DNA of 64,000 bases from the NCBI GenBank assembly GCA_020543525.1, contig JAHYIO010000036.1, positions 1,798,001-1,862,000 on the forward strand, read 5' to 3'. The position numbers were made by a program, and so were the translations under genes. Position 1 is the first letter of the stretch. The number at the start of each line of letters is the position of its first letter. This DNA comes from Coriolopsis trogii. Taxonomy: Eukaryota > Basidiomycota > Agaricomycetes > Polyporales > Polyporaceae. A model generated the notes under the pieces. That model was given only the letters and a program-made list of their open reading frames with translations. It did no database searches and was not told the DNA's origin. Below are positions 23,116 through 34,511 of the stretch, in pieces.

Positions 23116-23406
23116 GTTGTGCATAGAAGCTGTCATTTCATTGTATAAAAGTTGGGTAATCCTCGTAGGACGTAGAGTGGATAAATTTCTTGCTGCACGA
23201 CTATCCTGGGACCATGCTATGTCCCTTGCAGCTGAAAGTTCCTCTCGGCAATTGCGGCCTGCCACGAGGTAATCCAACTGAACCGGTGTACGTTACAAAG
23301 TACTCTCGCGCTTGTGTGACTGACCACACCGCTGTCGATGCTTTCTTCTGTGTCTCAGGATGGTGCTTCCAAAGCTCGATCTGTAGAGCCTACATTCAGT
23401 TGCTCG

Positions 23407-24301
23407 TCAGACCAGCCCCTGAGACCTAGGTACGCAAAGACCCACCTCTTCCCAAGTGTTCTTGACGCTCGGACGTTCTTTCAGATCGCTCATGTATTGC
23501 CTCCTCAAACGTGCAAACCGCTCGCTCACAAACGCCTCTCGGACCTTCTAACCGTCTTCGACGCTGTATGCCCCAATGCCATGCTGATACAACAGTACGA
23601 TACGCCCCAGGAAAGGTGACACCGCGATATCTGCAATTGAGTACTGCCCAACTGCGAACCCGATCTCGGGCGGCAGCGCTTGTTGGCGCGTCTGGAGGGA
23701 GAGGATCCGAGGAGTCGGTCGATCGCCGTGGGCTGGCCGAGGAAGACGGCGGCTTTGAACGGGTCCTGGACGTAGTTGTCGTAGAGTGCGACGAAGGTGC
23801 GTGCCTTTTGGCGGAGGATCGGGTCTGAGGGGAGAAGGTTCGTCTCGGGATGAAGCTCGCCGATGAACTCGAGGAGGGGCATGGACTCGATGAGCTTCTC
23901 GGACGCGGGCGAGGGCTGGTCGGGCGGCACTTCGGGTCCCTCATAGGTGACGGAGGGAATCTGGGACTGGATCGGCGAGGACAGGGGATAGTGACGGAGA
24001 GTGATGCAGCGCTCGCCTTTCTGGGGGACTGATGGTGTAGTACCAGTCTGGTTTAGTACGCGCATGCGGATCGAAAAGGTACGTTGTGTATTGGACACCA
24101 GCCTCGTCCACTGGGGCCATCTGAACCTGCGGCGTACACGCTCAGCAATGTCCTGGTGAGGTTTAAAGCCATTTATACATACCCGTTGGGAGTACGGAGA
24201 ATGCTACGAGAGATGCAAGGTGGTTAGTGCACGTCTCTCCACAATGTGGTGAAGTCCCCTACCGGGCCTGAGTACAAAGTAATCTGCTTTGTGGATGTCA
24301 T
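23407..24301 (-). pseudogene. glutathione S-transferase-like gene with frame breaks
   Basis: Reads like a fungal GST. The N-terminus is MTSTKQITLYSGP, HSPYSQR, DEAGVQYTTYLFDPHARTK and PDWYY. The central part is IPSVTYEGPEVPPDQPSPAS then EKLIESMPLLEFIGELHPET, and the C-terminal helices include QALPPEIGFAVGQYSIADIA and SERFARLRRQYMSDLKERPS. The frame is broken in at least two places. A net one-base shift lies near 23685-23715, between DRLL and SLQTRQQAL. An in-frame TAG stands at 23550-23548, directly before KVREAFVSERF. No canonical splice joins PDWYY to IPSVTYEG either. It is a probable pseudogene, or an assembly error; a functional enzyme as sequenced is unlikely. Confidence 0.65.
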
Positions 24302-24658
24302 GCGGAAGGGCCCTATGGTCGCCATAGTTTGGTTGAGTGAGCCATGTCATGGTCGGTCCCACTAGGTCCCAAAGGTCACCGTCGACCTGCACTCCCAACC
24401 ACATCCACATCAGGTAGTAGTATGTTGTTAGCTTCTATGTGGCGCCATTCTCAGGCTGTCAGGTGGCTGCATCAGGATTCGCACACGCTCTCGGCGCCTC
24501 AGTGTCTTGCACGCATACCCAAACGACGGTAGTGAGGCATAACCTCAATCGACTCAGCTTGGTCACTTTCCACGCGTGCCCTGAGCTGACAAAAACACAG
24601 GTACGTGTACTCATCTCGAGAACAGCTGCGTAGTATCTGATAAGAGGAACATCTAGCA
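24302..24658. other. divergent spacer between the GST-like remnant and the PrpF-like gene
   Basis: About 360 bp. It should contain the PrpF-like promoter. No other signal was seen. Confidence 0.4.
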
Positions 24659-25876
24659 ATGCTAAGCGCAATCGTGAGAACGCGACTGGCACCGCCGCGA
24701 TCCATGTCGACCATTGCGAATCCCCTTCCGGCGACGTTCTTGCGGGGAGGAACGTCCAAGGGCATCTTCTTGAAGAGGTCGGATCTACCTGAAAACCCAG
24801 AGGACTGGCAGACTATCTTCCAAGGCATCATGGGCTCACCCGATCCTCAGTATCGTCGTCAGCTGAACGGCATGGGCGGCGGCGTATCAAGCCTGTCTAA
24901 GATATGCGTCGTCGGTCCACCTTCATCTGTCAACGGAGATGCGGATGTGGAGTACACGTTCGTACAAGTCGGGATCGACGACGGTGCGCTCGACTTGTCT
25001 GGGAACTGCGGCAACCTTTCCAGCATGATCGGCGTATTCGCGCTCGACGAGGGTCTTTGTTCGCCACGCGAGGTCGACGAAGTAGGGGGTGCACGTCTCG
25101 CGACCGTCCGCTCATTCAACACTAACACGTCGAAACTGATTGACACAACGTTTCCCGTTACCTCATCCCTCTCGCCCGACTTGACTCGACCGGAAGTCGA
25201 GATGGCAGGTGTACCTGGGAAAGCTTCCCGAATAGTCTTACAGTTCCTCAACCCAGGAGGTGCGCGTACCGGGAAGCTTCTCCCAACAGGCTCCCCGGTC
25301 GACACGATCCAGCTCGGGGACGGCCCTTCGACGTCCACGGTCCCTACGTCACTTGTGGATGCCACAAACCCCACTGTCTTCATTGCAGGAGAAGATCTCG
25401 CGCGCGTCCTCGATATACCGCCGGGAGAAATCTCATCCCAGCTCCTCTCTACACCAGATGCTGAAGCACAGCTCGAGCGCATACGCCAGGCAGGCGCGTC
25501 TCGCATGGGGCTTGACCCGTCCGCAAAGGCTCAGCCGAAAATTGCTGTCCTCAGTGAGCCCACCGCGGACGCGGACGCTGACGGGAGTGTAGACGTCGTG
25601 ATCCATGCGTTCTCCATGGGCGTACTGCATAAGGCGGTCCCGATGACTGTGGGCCTTTGCCTTGGAGTTGCGGCAGGCGTCCCTGGAACACTCGCGCATG
25701 ACATAGCGAAGAGAGCACGGGCCAGACGGGGTGCGGGTCAGGCCAATATGATCAGGATACGACATCCTGGGGGTACTGTGGATGTCGGTGCAGAGTTCGA
25801 TGCGAATGGGAGCGTACGGAGTGCGCAGGTGCTGAGGACCGGCAGGAGGCTGATGAAGGGCGTGGTGTGGTGGTGA
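24659..25876 (+). CDS. PrpF/DUF453-family isomerase (2-methylaconitate isomerase type)
   Basis: A single uninterrupted exon of 405 codons, rare in this intron-rich window. Conserved blocks are FLRGGTSKGIFLKRSDLP, MGGGVSSLSKICVV, SGNCGNLSSMIGVFAL and HKAVPMTVGLCLGVAAGVPG, matching PrpF-type proteins with the diaminopimelate-epimerase fold. Members isomerise 2-methylaconitate in propionate breakdown, or tautomerise related acids such as 4-oxalomesaconate. The first 20 or so residues (MLSAIVRTRLAPPRSMSTIA) are basic, Ser/Ala-rich and free of acidic residues, as in a mitochondrial presequence, which would suit a methylcitrate-cycle role. An internal Met at residue 16 is an alternative cytosolic start. 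Intron absence could reflect bacterial origin or simple intron loss; I cannot separate these. Confidence 0.85.
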   Translation: MLSAIVRTRLAPPRSMSTIANPLPATFLRGGTSKGIFLKRSDLPENPEDWQTIFQGIMGSPDPQYRRQLNGMGGGVSSLSKICVVGPPSSVNGDADVEYTFVQVGIDDGALDLSGNCGNLSSMIGVFALDEGLCSPREVDEVGGARLATVRSFNTNTSKLIDTTFPVTSSLSPDLTRPEVEMAGVPGKASRIVLQFLNPGGARTGKLLPTGSPVDTIQLGDGPSTSTVPTSLVDATNPTVFIAGEDLARVLDIPPGEISSQLLSTPDAEAQLERIRQAGASRMGLDPSAKAQPKIAVLSEPTADADADGSVDVVIHAFSMGVLHKAVPMTVGLCLGVAAGVPGTLAHDIAKRARARRGAGQANMIRIRHPGGTVDVGAEFDANGSVRSAQVLRTGRRLMKGVVWW

Positions 25877-26502
25877 CCCTGAGACCGGGTGAGTTCGTCC
25901 GATGCTCAAGATATCCTGAACTGACTTTATCATCATTATATCAACAAGTCCTGCAGGGTGATACACAACTTACGACATGGATATTCCAACCCTGTCTATC
26001 CAGGTATGTGTCGCGAGTGTAGATAAAAACTCAGTGCTTGTGCGAGAAAGCAAGGTCGCATATCATTCATTCACAAGCCCATTCCCAAGCTGGTTGACCC
26101 CCTCGCGTTCCTGAAGGCAGTTTGGACATGCCATAGTCAGTGCTTGCCTTCATGAGAGCCAGCTGAAGGAAGGAGCTTATCGTTGTCAAGCTACGGCAGT
26201 ATCTGGACCCAGATCATCAGGCCATGGTAGCACGCACCGATTCTTGGCACAAACATTGTCCCGGTTCCGGCTATGTGCTCTAGTAACTCCATTAGGCCTT
26301 GGTACCAGTTGGTACCCGACGCTCTGATGGTAGCCTCAGGGCACCGTGAGAATAGTCGGGGCGAGCTTATTTGGCCCTGAGTACATTTGAATTTCTCCCG
26401 TTCAAAGCACTGAGCACTTGAACATCGTATATGAAGTAGGTGCGACTCGATCGTGGCTCTCTTTGGCTCCCTCAGCGGCTAGTCTGTCTTTACAGTGATA
26501 CC
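25877..26502. other. intergenic, 3' UTR and promoter
   Basis: About 630 bp between two plus-strand genes. A short palindromic-looking stretch (ggtaccagttggtacc, about 26300) is present. Nothing else stands out. Confidence 0.4.
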
Positions 26503-27802
26503 ATGTCCAACCCCTATGCGCCTCCCGGGGAGAGTGGGGCGGACCTCTGGCTAGAGCAGTCCAACCTCGTCGGCGCTGTCCTAGGGGGCGTCGCCTACGG
26601 TGGGCTTCATGTACATTGAGTATGTTTTTTGGACTTGCTCACCATCCTCATAACAGGCATCCATGTCGCTGTGTTTGCGGAATGCTTCTTCAAGATCCAA
26701 GGGCTATCGCGTGCCAGCATGGAGAGCCGGCCTCGCGCCGGTCTCCTCGCGTTCATATTCCTCCTGTTCGCAATGGGAACGATCAATCTCGGATGCAACA
26801 CGAAGATGATACAGCTCATGTTCATCGACAACCGAGCCTACCCCGGAGGGCCGAATGCCTGGTTCATGGACCACTACAGCAGTGGCATCAATACTGCTGG
26901 CAATGCTTCCTACATTATCGCCAATTTCCTGGCCGACGGGCTTCTCGTACGTCTTGTGAACAGCTTCACTGATATACCCATTCTCATACGGTTGGTAGCT
27001 CTGGCGTGCATATGTTGTATGGGACTCCAATATATGGATCATCATCTTTCCGTGCATCACGTACCTTGCATCCACCGGTGTGTAAACCTATTCTCATGGC
27101 ATCTTCATCTCAGTGGGCTTACGCGGCCAATACCACTCCGTGTATCACTTACTTCCATAGCCATGTCCATCATGGTCCTCTTCCAGTCCTCCCGGCCAAC
27201 CGCCTCCCTCTGGACACACACGACCGTCCAATTCACACTCCCTTACTTCACCATCTCCATCTCGCTCAACATCATCCTCACTATCCTCCTCGTTGCCCGC
27301 CTGCTCCACATGAGCCTGGAGCTCCGGCGTTCCCTTAGCCGCGAGCACGCCGCAACATACGTCTCGATTGCCGCCATGCTCATCGAGTCCGCAGCCCCGT
27401 ATGCGCTCGCCGGGCTCATATTCATAATCTCCTACGCGCGCAACAGCAACGTTCAGAACCTCGTCCTGCCCGTCCTCAGCCAAATCATGGTACGTCCGCC
27501 CATCACGCACACGCTCTACCATATCCGTTGTCCCGCCTGCTCGCGCACTCGAACTCATCGTGATGCCCTACGTCATACTCTAGTGCATCAGCCCCGAAGT
27601 GATCATCCTCCGCGTTGCCACCGGACGCGCCGTCTCCGCCAAGTCAACAAAGGCCGCCCGGGACGCGGAAGCCACACTGGAGTTCCGCGCGCACAAGTCG
27701 GAGATTACGTCCGACTTCAGCCCTACGCTACCCGCCGTCTCTGGCCTCACCGACTCCGCCACCATTGGGTCGCAGCAGGGCTCGTTCAAGGAAGACGTGT
27801 AA
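26503..27802 (+). CDS. seven-helix integral membrane protein, Agaricomycete family (copy 2)
   Basis: Exons 26503-26599, 26657-26946, 26999-27077, 27161-27489 and 27584-27802 give 337 residues. The sequence follows copy 1 closely: ADLWLEQSNLVGAVLGGVAY, FAMGTINLGCNTKMIQLMFI, AGNASYIIANFLADGLL, SISLNIILTILLVARLLHMS, YARNSNVQNLVLPVLSQIM and CISPEVIILRVATGRAVSAK. Exon lengths are 97/290/79/329/219, against 91/287/76/329/234 in copy 1, and the intron positions match. The C-terminal tail has diverged but again ends in an acidic EDV. No functional domain is assigned. The plus orientation is opposite to copy 1. Confidence 0.85.
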
Positions 27803-28121
27803 GCAGGCCACACGTGCCTTGTGTAGACTACAGTACAAACGGCTGATACTTGTTGGCTGGCGACGTGTATGTATACCCCACTTTTGGATAATGTACTCGA
27901 TGTTATATAACGGAGCTCCTGGTAAACGGGCCTCTCGTGGCAGGTGGGAGACGAGACTCTCGTCGTCTATTGGTACTGAGACACACTGAGAGACAGAACA
28001 GGACAGTAACCCAAAGCAAATACATATATGTTACATTATACACGCTGCACGTTCGTCACACGAGACACCTCTGGCAACGAGTCCTCTACCGAGTCCACGG
28101 AACACAAGAGTCTCTCATAAT
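27803..28121. other. convergent spacer
   Basis: About 320 bp between two convergent genes, presumably both 3' UTRs. No other feature. Confidence 0.4.
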
Positions 28122-30645
28122 TCATCCGTACGTCGGGGGTCCTGGTGCTCTCCGCCCTTCGTCTCCCCGATCAGCATCGTCCCTCCGCCTCTTCCTCCCC
28201 TGCAGCGCGAAGCTCGGCGGGGGCGTGAAGTACTGTTCGATGGGAGGCCTGCGTGGGCGCGGCGGGTCCGTCGGACGTGCAGACACCGGTGTTGACAGCG
28301 TGTTAGACGTCGTGGGGCTCGTAGGATTCGAGTGGACGAGGGACTCGATCGACATGGCAGGCGGGCCAGAGCTCGGTCCTGCCGCGTTGCTGCTGTTGTT
28401 GCTGCTGCTGCTTGCCGCAGGCTTGTCGCCATCCTGTGAGAGGATCCAGGATGCTTTTTTGTACTGCAAGGGAGAACGAGGGCATCGAGGGTCAGCTCGT
28501 GGGTCGAAACATGATCGCGAATCGTGGAAAGAGTCACGTACGGTCTCCAACTCTGGCTTGCCACGCCAACGGGCGATCGCTTCACAGAACCGGACCGCGG
28601 CACGTTCTACAGCCTCCGCTGGGAACTGCCACGCGAGATCTTCCATGTGCGTCGCGATATCAGGTGTCGACTGCGGCAAGGCATAGAACTGTGCAGACGT
28701 GTATTCAGCGTCTTCGACTCTTACACTGTAATGAGAATGCAGACAACACAACAGAGACACATACCCTTGCCAATCGCTCGGTCATCTCAATTTCGTATTC
28801 GAGTTCAGCCCCTTCCCGCTGGTAATACACGGGCGCGTTCCCTCCTCCCATGGGTTCCCGGAGGGAGGGGAACAGGACCTTGACGGCTTCCTCCAACTCC
28901 GGCAGATCGTCCGGGTCGAACTCGGTGAACTCAGGATCGTCGCCCCCACTCGCCCGCCCAGGCGCAGATCCGGAAGAACTCGAAGCTGAGCTGTTCGGAG
29001 GGCGTGCTCCGGACGACCCGTTACCACGCAAAGCGGGCGACATGGCGAGCCCGACCCCAAGGACGACCTCGAGCGGCTCGACGCCCCTCCAGTTGGCCGT
29101 GAGGTAGCCCTCCAGGACGGCCCGGGTGAGGAGCCCGGCGAAGAGATAATACCACTCGCGCGACGGGCGGAACGCATTGAAGAAAAAGCTCGAGTCGGAC
29201 ACGTTCCTCTGCGCGTGCAGCCGAGGCGACGTTTGAGGCGACGTCTGCGGGCGTGGGGTCGGCGGAGCTCTTGGAGTCGCCGGGCTCATCCCTGGCCCCT
29301 CCTCCCGCCTGTCGCCACCATCTACGGACGCGCGGTCTTCAGTCGCCTCACGCCCGAGCTCCATCGCGACCAGCGCGCTCAACCGCAGGAAACGCGGAAT
29401 GAGTTCCGCCAGCTTCGTGTTCTGCATCGTCGGGGCGGAGCTGCCATGGCCCGACACCCCGTTGGGCATCGACGGCCGTCGGAGGACGGTCCCTGTCACC
29501 CCTGGCCGCGCGAGACCTGAACCGATCCCGCTCCCATCCTGCCAGCCGGTCACACCCGTGGCAAGGGTCGTCCCCTTGGACGGATCTGAACCATCGCCGG
29601 GACTGCTGCCTGAGGTGGATCCGGCGCGGCCTGACGACGGCCGTCCCCGAGGATGACCTGGGCGGACGTTGAACTGCGTCTTGGCTTCGACACAAATCTC
29701 ACATCCCATGTGAAGATGGCGAGGACAGCGCAGGGATGGCGGCGAGTTAGACGTGTCGGGATCTGAGCCGATGGCATACAGCGAGCGGATGTACTCGCTC
29801 GGGGTCGGCTTCCGTTGTGATCTTGCCATTCCAGGAATGAACGAGGCGTTGCATAGTCTAGCGAGCGGCACCAGCGAAGGCGGCAAGATGGAAGAGACAG
29901 ACACGTTCGGGTCGTTGTGCATGACATGGGTCCTGTTCGGCGGATCGGGGGCCCTGCGAGAAAAGAGGTCGTTGATGACCGTCGCGAGCGCAAGCCGCAG
30001 ACGCACTCCGTTCGGGAGCGTATGCTGGTGCTGCTGTTGCCGCGCGTTCTGCGCCTGGAGGAACGGCGACGTCGGCGGCTCGAGCAGGTCGTCCGGGTGC
30101 ATCGGCCGTTCCTCCGGCGGCTGGTCCAACATCGCCGTCGCGACCTTCTCCACGCTCTCCGCCCGCTGGCGCAGGTTGCGCGCGAGGGGCAGGTCTTGTC
30201 GGTCCAACCGATCCTCTTCGTCATCCCCGTGCGTGTGCTCTGGCCCTCCTTCGCGCGCCCCGAGTACCCGCACGTCCTCGCCCTCGCTCCACACCTCCTC
30301 GTCCTCCTCGTAGTTCTCCGGGCGCTCTCGGTGCGCGAAGTTGGCCGACGAGGGGCCTCCGGTACGGTCGGTCATGCCCAGTTCGGCTCGCGCCTGAGCG
30401 AAGCGCGTGCGGCCGTGCACCCAGAGGAGGTGGTCGATGATGAGCGTACGCGTCGACTTCTCGCGCGGAGGAATCGAGTGCAGGTGGTGGGCGTGCTTGT
30501 GCGCGGGGGCTCTGAACGGCGTCGGGTTGTGCGCGCTCGAGGGGATGGTGGCGCGCTGCATGATGGGCGAAGAGGAGGGTTGTCGCAAGTACGCACTCAT
30601 GTCGTATTGCTGGCCCTGTGGACTCGAATAGGAGGGATGGGACAT
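28122..30645 (-). CDS. large basidiomycete protein with a LisH-like N-terminal helix, function unknown
   Basis: A first exon of over 600 codons (MSHPSYSSPQGQQYDMSAYL...) is followed by two short ones joined through GTATGT and GTACGT donors, in total near 795 residues. Residues ~65-95 (TRTLIIDHLLWVHGRTRFAQ then ARAELGM) look like a LisH-type dimerisation helix. The middle is low-complexity, rich in Pro, Ser and Gly. Ordered parts are WYYLFAGLLTRAVLEGYLTA and a C-terminal segment, FYALPQSTPDIATHMEDLAW then QFPAEAVERAAVRFCEAIARW. The end carries a Ser/Asn homopolymer (CTG repeats around 28387-28413) and a basic GRKRRRDD motif that could be a nuclear signal. A nuclear regulatory or scaffold protein is a guess. 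The long plus-strand frame over 29917-30819 is a composition shadow. Confidence 0.7.
28387..28413 (-). repeat. CTG/CAG-type trinucleotide tract coding Ser/Asn
   Basis: An imperfect run of ctg/ttg triplets on the plus strand reads AGC/AAC codons on the minus strand (SSSSNNSSN) within the protein at 28122-30645. It is a likely length-variable site. Confidence 0.7.
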
Positions 30646-32260
30646 GATTGCTGTTGTTTGGCTGCTGGTGGGTTTGTGGATGTCATGATGGGGAGGTCCC
30701 TACGTCCGAGGTCACTCACGTTGGTTGCCGTGTCTTACCACACGCCTTGCTGGGCCCAGTACGACGATAGCGGGTTCACGGCTTACGAAGTGGGTTCGCA
30801 AGGTGAAGTCTTAGCATAACATACATGCTCAAACACCGAGATGGCTCACCTGGAACCCGTCAACTGCCCCTGAACTCCAAACGCGCGTACAAAAGCCCCG
30901 CAAGCCTAGCTCACTGGTAGTTCCAGGTGTCCGTTTGACCGTTCGTTCGTTAGACACCGCTCAAGGAGCGAGGATACCTGTAGGGCGCCTCAGCTCAGAA
31001 CCAACCCAAGCCTACGCCCTGCCCGCAAGTAGGTCTGATCAGGCCGTGTCTCGAGAACGCCGCGCAAGTCCGGGGTGCCAACACAGCCTGGGAGATTGAG
31101 TTGAAGCTGCAAACGCCGAGCTAAGGTGGAAGTCAAGCAGAGAGGCTGGCCAGACGCCCGTGCTTGTAATTGGACCAGTGAGCGGGAAGTGCGGGACGAG
31201 GATCCGGAGCGACGTCCCGCGCGTCGGATGCAAGTTGGCCTTATCAGGCGCGAGGAAGTCTGCGTCGGAACGGAGGAACATAGTACGCTTCATGGGTTCG
31301 TCGAGGATAGTTGCATACTTAATGCGCAATAAAAATGGAGTCAGATGTAGGTGTATAGTACATGAGAGAGGACGTCGTACAGATCTCGAGACGCGGAGTA
31401 GGAGGGAGTGTAACAGGACAGCGGCACCAACGTAGCTCGACGACAGGTACAAACTACGCGGATAACGAAGAATTGGAGTAAAGGAACACATTTACAGAAC
31501 GAACGGAAACGCCACGGTCAGTATGTACAACGGTGCATCTATGAGCCTAACGGCGGCAGGTACAGCGAGGCGAAACGGAAGAACGAAGTCGAAGGGAGAG
31601 CCGATGGTATGATATGTGCAGCGGCAGAGTGGAACCTCCGTGTCATCACCAAAAGGGGGAGGGCAGCAGGTACGTATACGTATACAACGAGAAAGGCGAT
31701 GGACAGCTACGGACAGCAAAGCAAGACAATCGTCACATAGATAGAAGGATGGAGATATGTGGTGGGAAAGCAACAAACAGGCAGTGGTCCGATCGCAAGA
31801 CGCGAGATCGTGATGAGAAAAAGAGAAGAGGGCTTTTGCGAGGACGGTCGTGAAACGTGTCTCCCAAAGAAAGGACAGGGAACATGGTGGGTCCGAGCAG
31901 GCATACTGGGATGTGAAGCAAGGACCGATGAGAAGCTCAGCCCTGCACAACCGGTGGAGAGAATGCATACATGACGCGGCGTGTGTGAAGGGCATGATGG
32001 TACGTTCCGAAATATATAGGTGACTAGATGGGTAATGCAAGACGAAGGAGGGCGTCCGTTCGTGTGCTAGTGCGGAAAAAGTTGACGTTGGCGTTCTCGT
32101 CAGAGTGAGAGGCTACAGGATCTTGAATACACATTGAGTTGGCCCTTGACGAGGATAATGTCGAAGAATCGAGCAAACCGATACAGAGGAGTGCAATAAC
32201 ACTAGATATGTACTTGCGTGCCAGTCGGACGTGAGAGCATGCGGTCAGGCAGAGCAAGGC
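30646..32260. other. 1.6 kb spacer: upstream region of the 30.6 kb gene and 3' UTR of the Whi5-like gene
   Basis: Both flanking genes are on the minus strand. A 182-codon frame at 31492-32040 is Cys/Leu/Ser-rich with no domain character and starts just after the Whi5-like stop, so it is probably UTR. No RNA gene was found. Confidence 0.4.
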
Positions 32261-34511
32261 TCAGCTGCGAGCTGCTTTCCGTGATGGAGAGGAAGGCGGG
32301 GGTAGTGACGGAGGCACTGGTGCTGTCCGGTCGTCGATTGCATCGTGTTCTTTGAATAACCGCCGTGCCGCGTTAGGCGACATTGCCACCAGATCCCTCG
32401 ACGAGGCGGTCGTACCGACAGCAGGAGAGGGTGAGACGTTCATGTAGTCACTAAGGCTAAATGACGCGTTCGGTGTCCGAGGGTCCAGTAGAGTAGTTTT
32501 GTTCCCGGTAGCAGAAGCATAACTATCGGAGGGTCGTGCTGGATTTGATGACCGTTCGACAGATTGAGGGAGGGGCGAATGTACAGGAGGGAGCAAGTCC
32601 GTGCCAATCTGGTCGATTGGCGTTGGCGGTGTGATCGTGGGCAGCATCGGCACATCTAGGAGACCATGATCGTCATGGTGGGGCCCGTGACTACTTGTAG
32701 AGAGTCTGGCGAGTGTCTGCGACAAAATGCTTTCTCGGCGGGCCGCGGCGGCTGCATTCTGCGGAGACCCGGGCTCTGTCGCGCTACTCGATACGGAAGC
32801 GAAGCTACCGCTCATTTCTCGAGACAGCATTCTTGTGTGTCCATCATTGCCGCCGTCCTCACCGCCATATGTTGGAAATAGAACCCGGCCTTTGACGCCG
32901 CCACCACCACTAGGTCGCAGCGCGCGGAATGCAGCAGCATCTATCGCGTCTCGGTCGCGTGTCGTAGACGGGCGCGCCGGAGAAGGAGACGTAGCCATGA
33001 GGAGCAGCATGTCTGCCGCGTCTGTATCGTCAACGCTCCCGACACGGTCACGAGGCGTCATCTTTGGCGTTGCAGCGCCTTCGGGACGTAAAGTGCTTCC
33101 CTGGGTGATACTCTGCCGCCGCTCCGTCGCGTGTGAGAGAGCCGGAGAAGCCTGGGACATTGCTGGGGATTGTGGAGGAGTAGCAGTAGAACGTGTGACC
33201 CGACCGAAAGGCAATTGTTGAGGTGAGGAGAGGACGGGGGCGGTACCGGCGGCCGCTCTCGCAGCGGTCTGCGCATACTGCGCGAAGGAATGAGTTGATC
33301 CAGGGTCTGAACCGGCCGATATACTAGAACGTGGTGACCCTGCTGTCGCTGATGCAGTTGGTCGTTGAGAGTTTAGTAGTAGTGTGGTCAAGGTAGCAGC
33401 CGCTTCCATGTCAATGTCTCTATCATCGGGATTGCTCGCATGTTCGAAGCTACCTTCCGCCGTAACGCGGTGTCTCCCCTTGCCTTTGCCCTTGCCCGAT
33501 GACGGAGCGCTCGCGTGCTCTTTGGTCAATTTTCTGGACTTTGACTTGGGATGCGCATCTGGAGTCTGGGTAACCTTCCTCGAACGGGGAGAGCGTACGT
33601 GTTCAGCTACTTTCTCTGGTGCAGGGACCGGAGGATCCCCAGGGTTGTGAATCGTCCGGGCGCGCTTCGAAGGTGGAGGCGCCAGAAGCGAGGAAAACAA
33701 GCTCTGCCTAGCGGAAGCAGTAATTGGGGGCGGCGGAGCCATAGGCCCTTTGCGCGTCCCCGACCGTGTCGACTGTCCGCCCGAGGCAGCGTGACCTGGA
33801 GGACTACCTGGGTCGTGAAAGCTGTTCGAGGTGCGCCTGCCGTTGGACATGTGTCTACTAGTGAGTGCTAGCTGGGCATCGAGCTCGTTGAGCGTATGGT
33901 TGGTCGCGTTGCGTCCAACCTTGAAGTTGGCATAAACCAGACGTGACCGCAAAGTGAGAGCGAGCTGGAGAGCAGGGAATAATAGGAGTAGTTAGCCACG
34001 AGGTTTTTGGCAAAGAAGGATGATGAAAAAAAGAGGACCGAGAACGAACAACGCGTCGATTAAGCGGAGCAACACGTTACAGCCTCGACGACCGTGTGCG
34101 GTGGACGAGAGGAAGTCTGAGGAAGCAGCACGGCCTTCCTGGGCGACGGGATGGCACAGAGGGGCCATCTGAGCGAAATAGGAGGAAACGCGAGTGAAGT
34201 ACGCGTAATCTGGTGCAAATATGCAGATAAAGTCGCGTGAAAGGCGATCGCTGCAGATGCAAGAAAGAGAGGAAAGATATAACGCTTGGGAACTGTGCGC
34301 GATTGGGGCGGGGATGATAGACACTAAGAGTACATACCTCACTGAGATGAGCTCCTGCTGTGATCCTTTGAGCAAGTCTGTTCCTGTCCTCAACATCGCT
34401 GGACGCGGCACCGTTTGGCATGAGAGTGGAGGACGACGCGCTGACAGGAGACTGGAGATACCGCAGTCTAGGGGAAGGGGTCGTCGCCGAAGAAGAGGAC
34501 GGGGTAGCCAT
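32261..34511 (-). CDS. Whi5/Nrm1-like G1/S transcription repressor
   Basis: Exon 34511-34338 (MATPSSSSATTPSPRLRYLQ... HLSE) joins exon 33964-32261 to give 625 residues. The junction creates LALTLRSRLVYANFKVGRNA, which resembles the short GTB motif (LxxRLxxAxxKV) through which Whi5 and Nrm1 bind SBF/MBF at G1/S promoters. The rest is disordered and rich in Ser/Thr-Pro sites, as expected for a CDK-regulated repressor. Other conserved-looking islands are ADMLLLMATSPSPARPS, GRVLFPTYGG and FSLSDYMNVSPSPA. In family terms it would sit in the nucleus and be released by CDK phosphorylation. The assignment rests on the motif and overall character, not on an alignment. Confidence 0.6.

Noticed and set aside
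24859..25506. 215-codon minus-strand frame over the PrpF-like gene
   Set aside because: Antisense shadow; the plus strand has clear family motifs through the same bases.
29917..30819. 300-codon plus-strand frame, rich in Arg and Val
   Set aside because: It is exactly antisense to the long first exon of the 28.1-30.6 kb gene; a GC-bias shadow with no domain character.
30905..30960. tagctcactggtag, similar to a tRNA D-arm
   Set aside because: The D-stem does not close and no T-arm follows at the right distance.
31492..32040. 182-codon minus-strand frame downstream of the Whi5-like stop
   Set aside because: Cys/Leu/Ser-rich translation of CT-rich DNA; best explained as 3' UTR.
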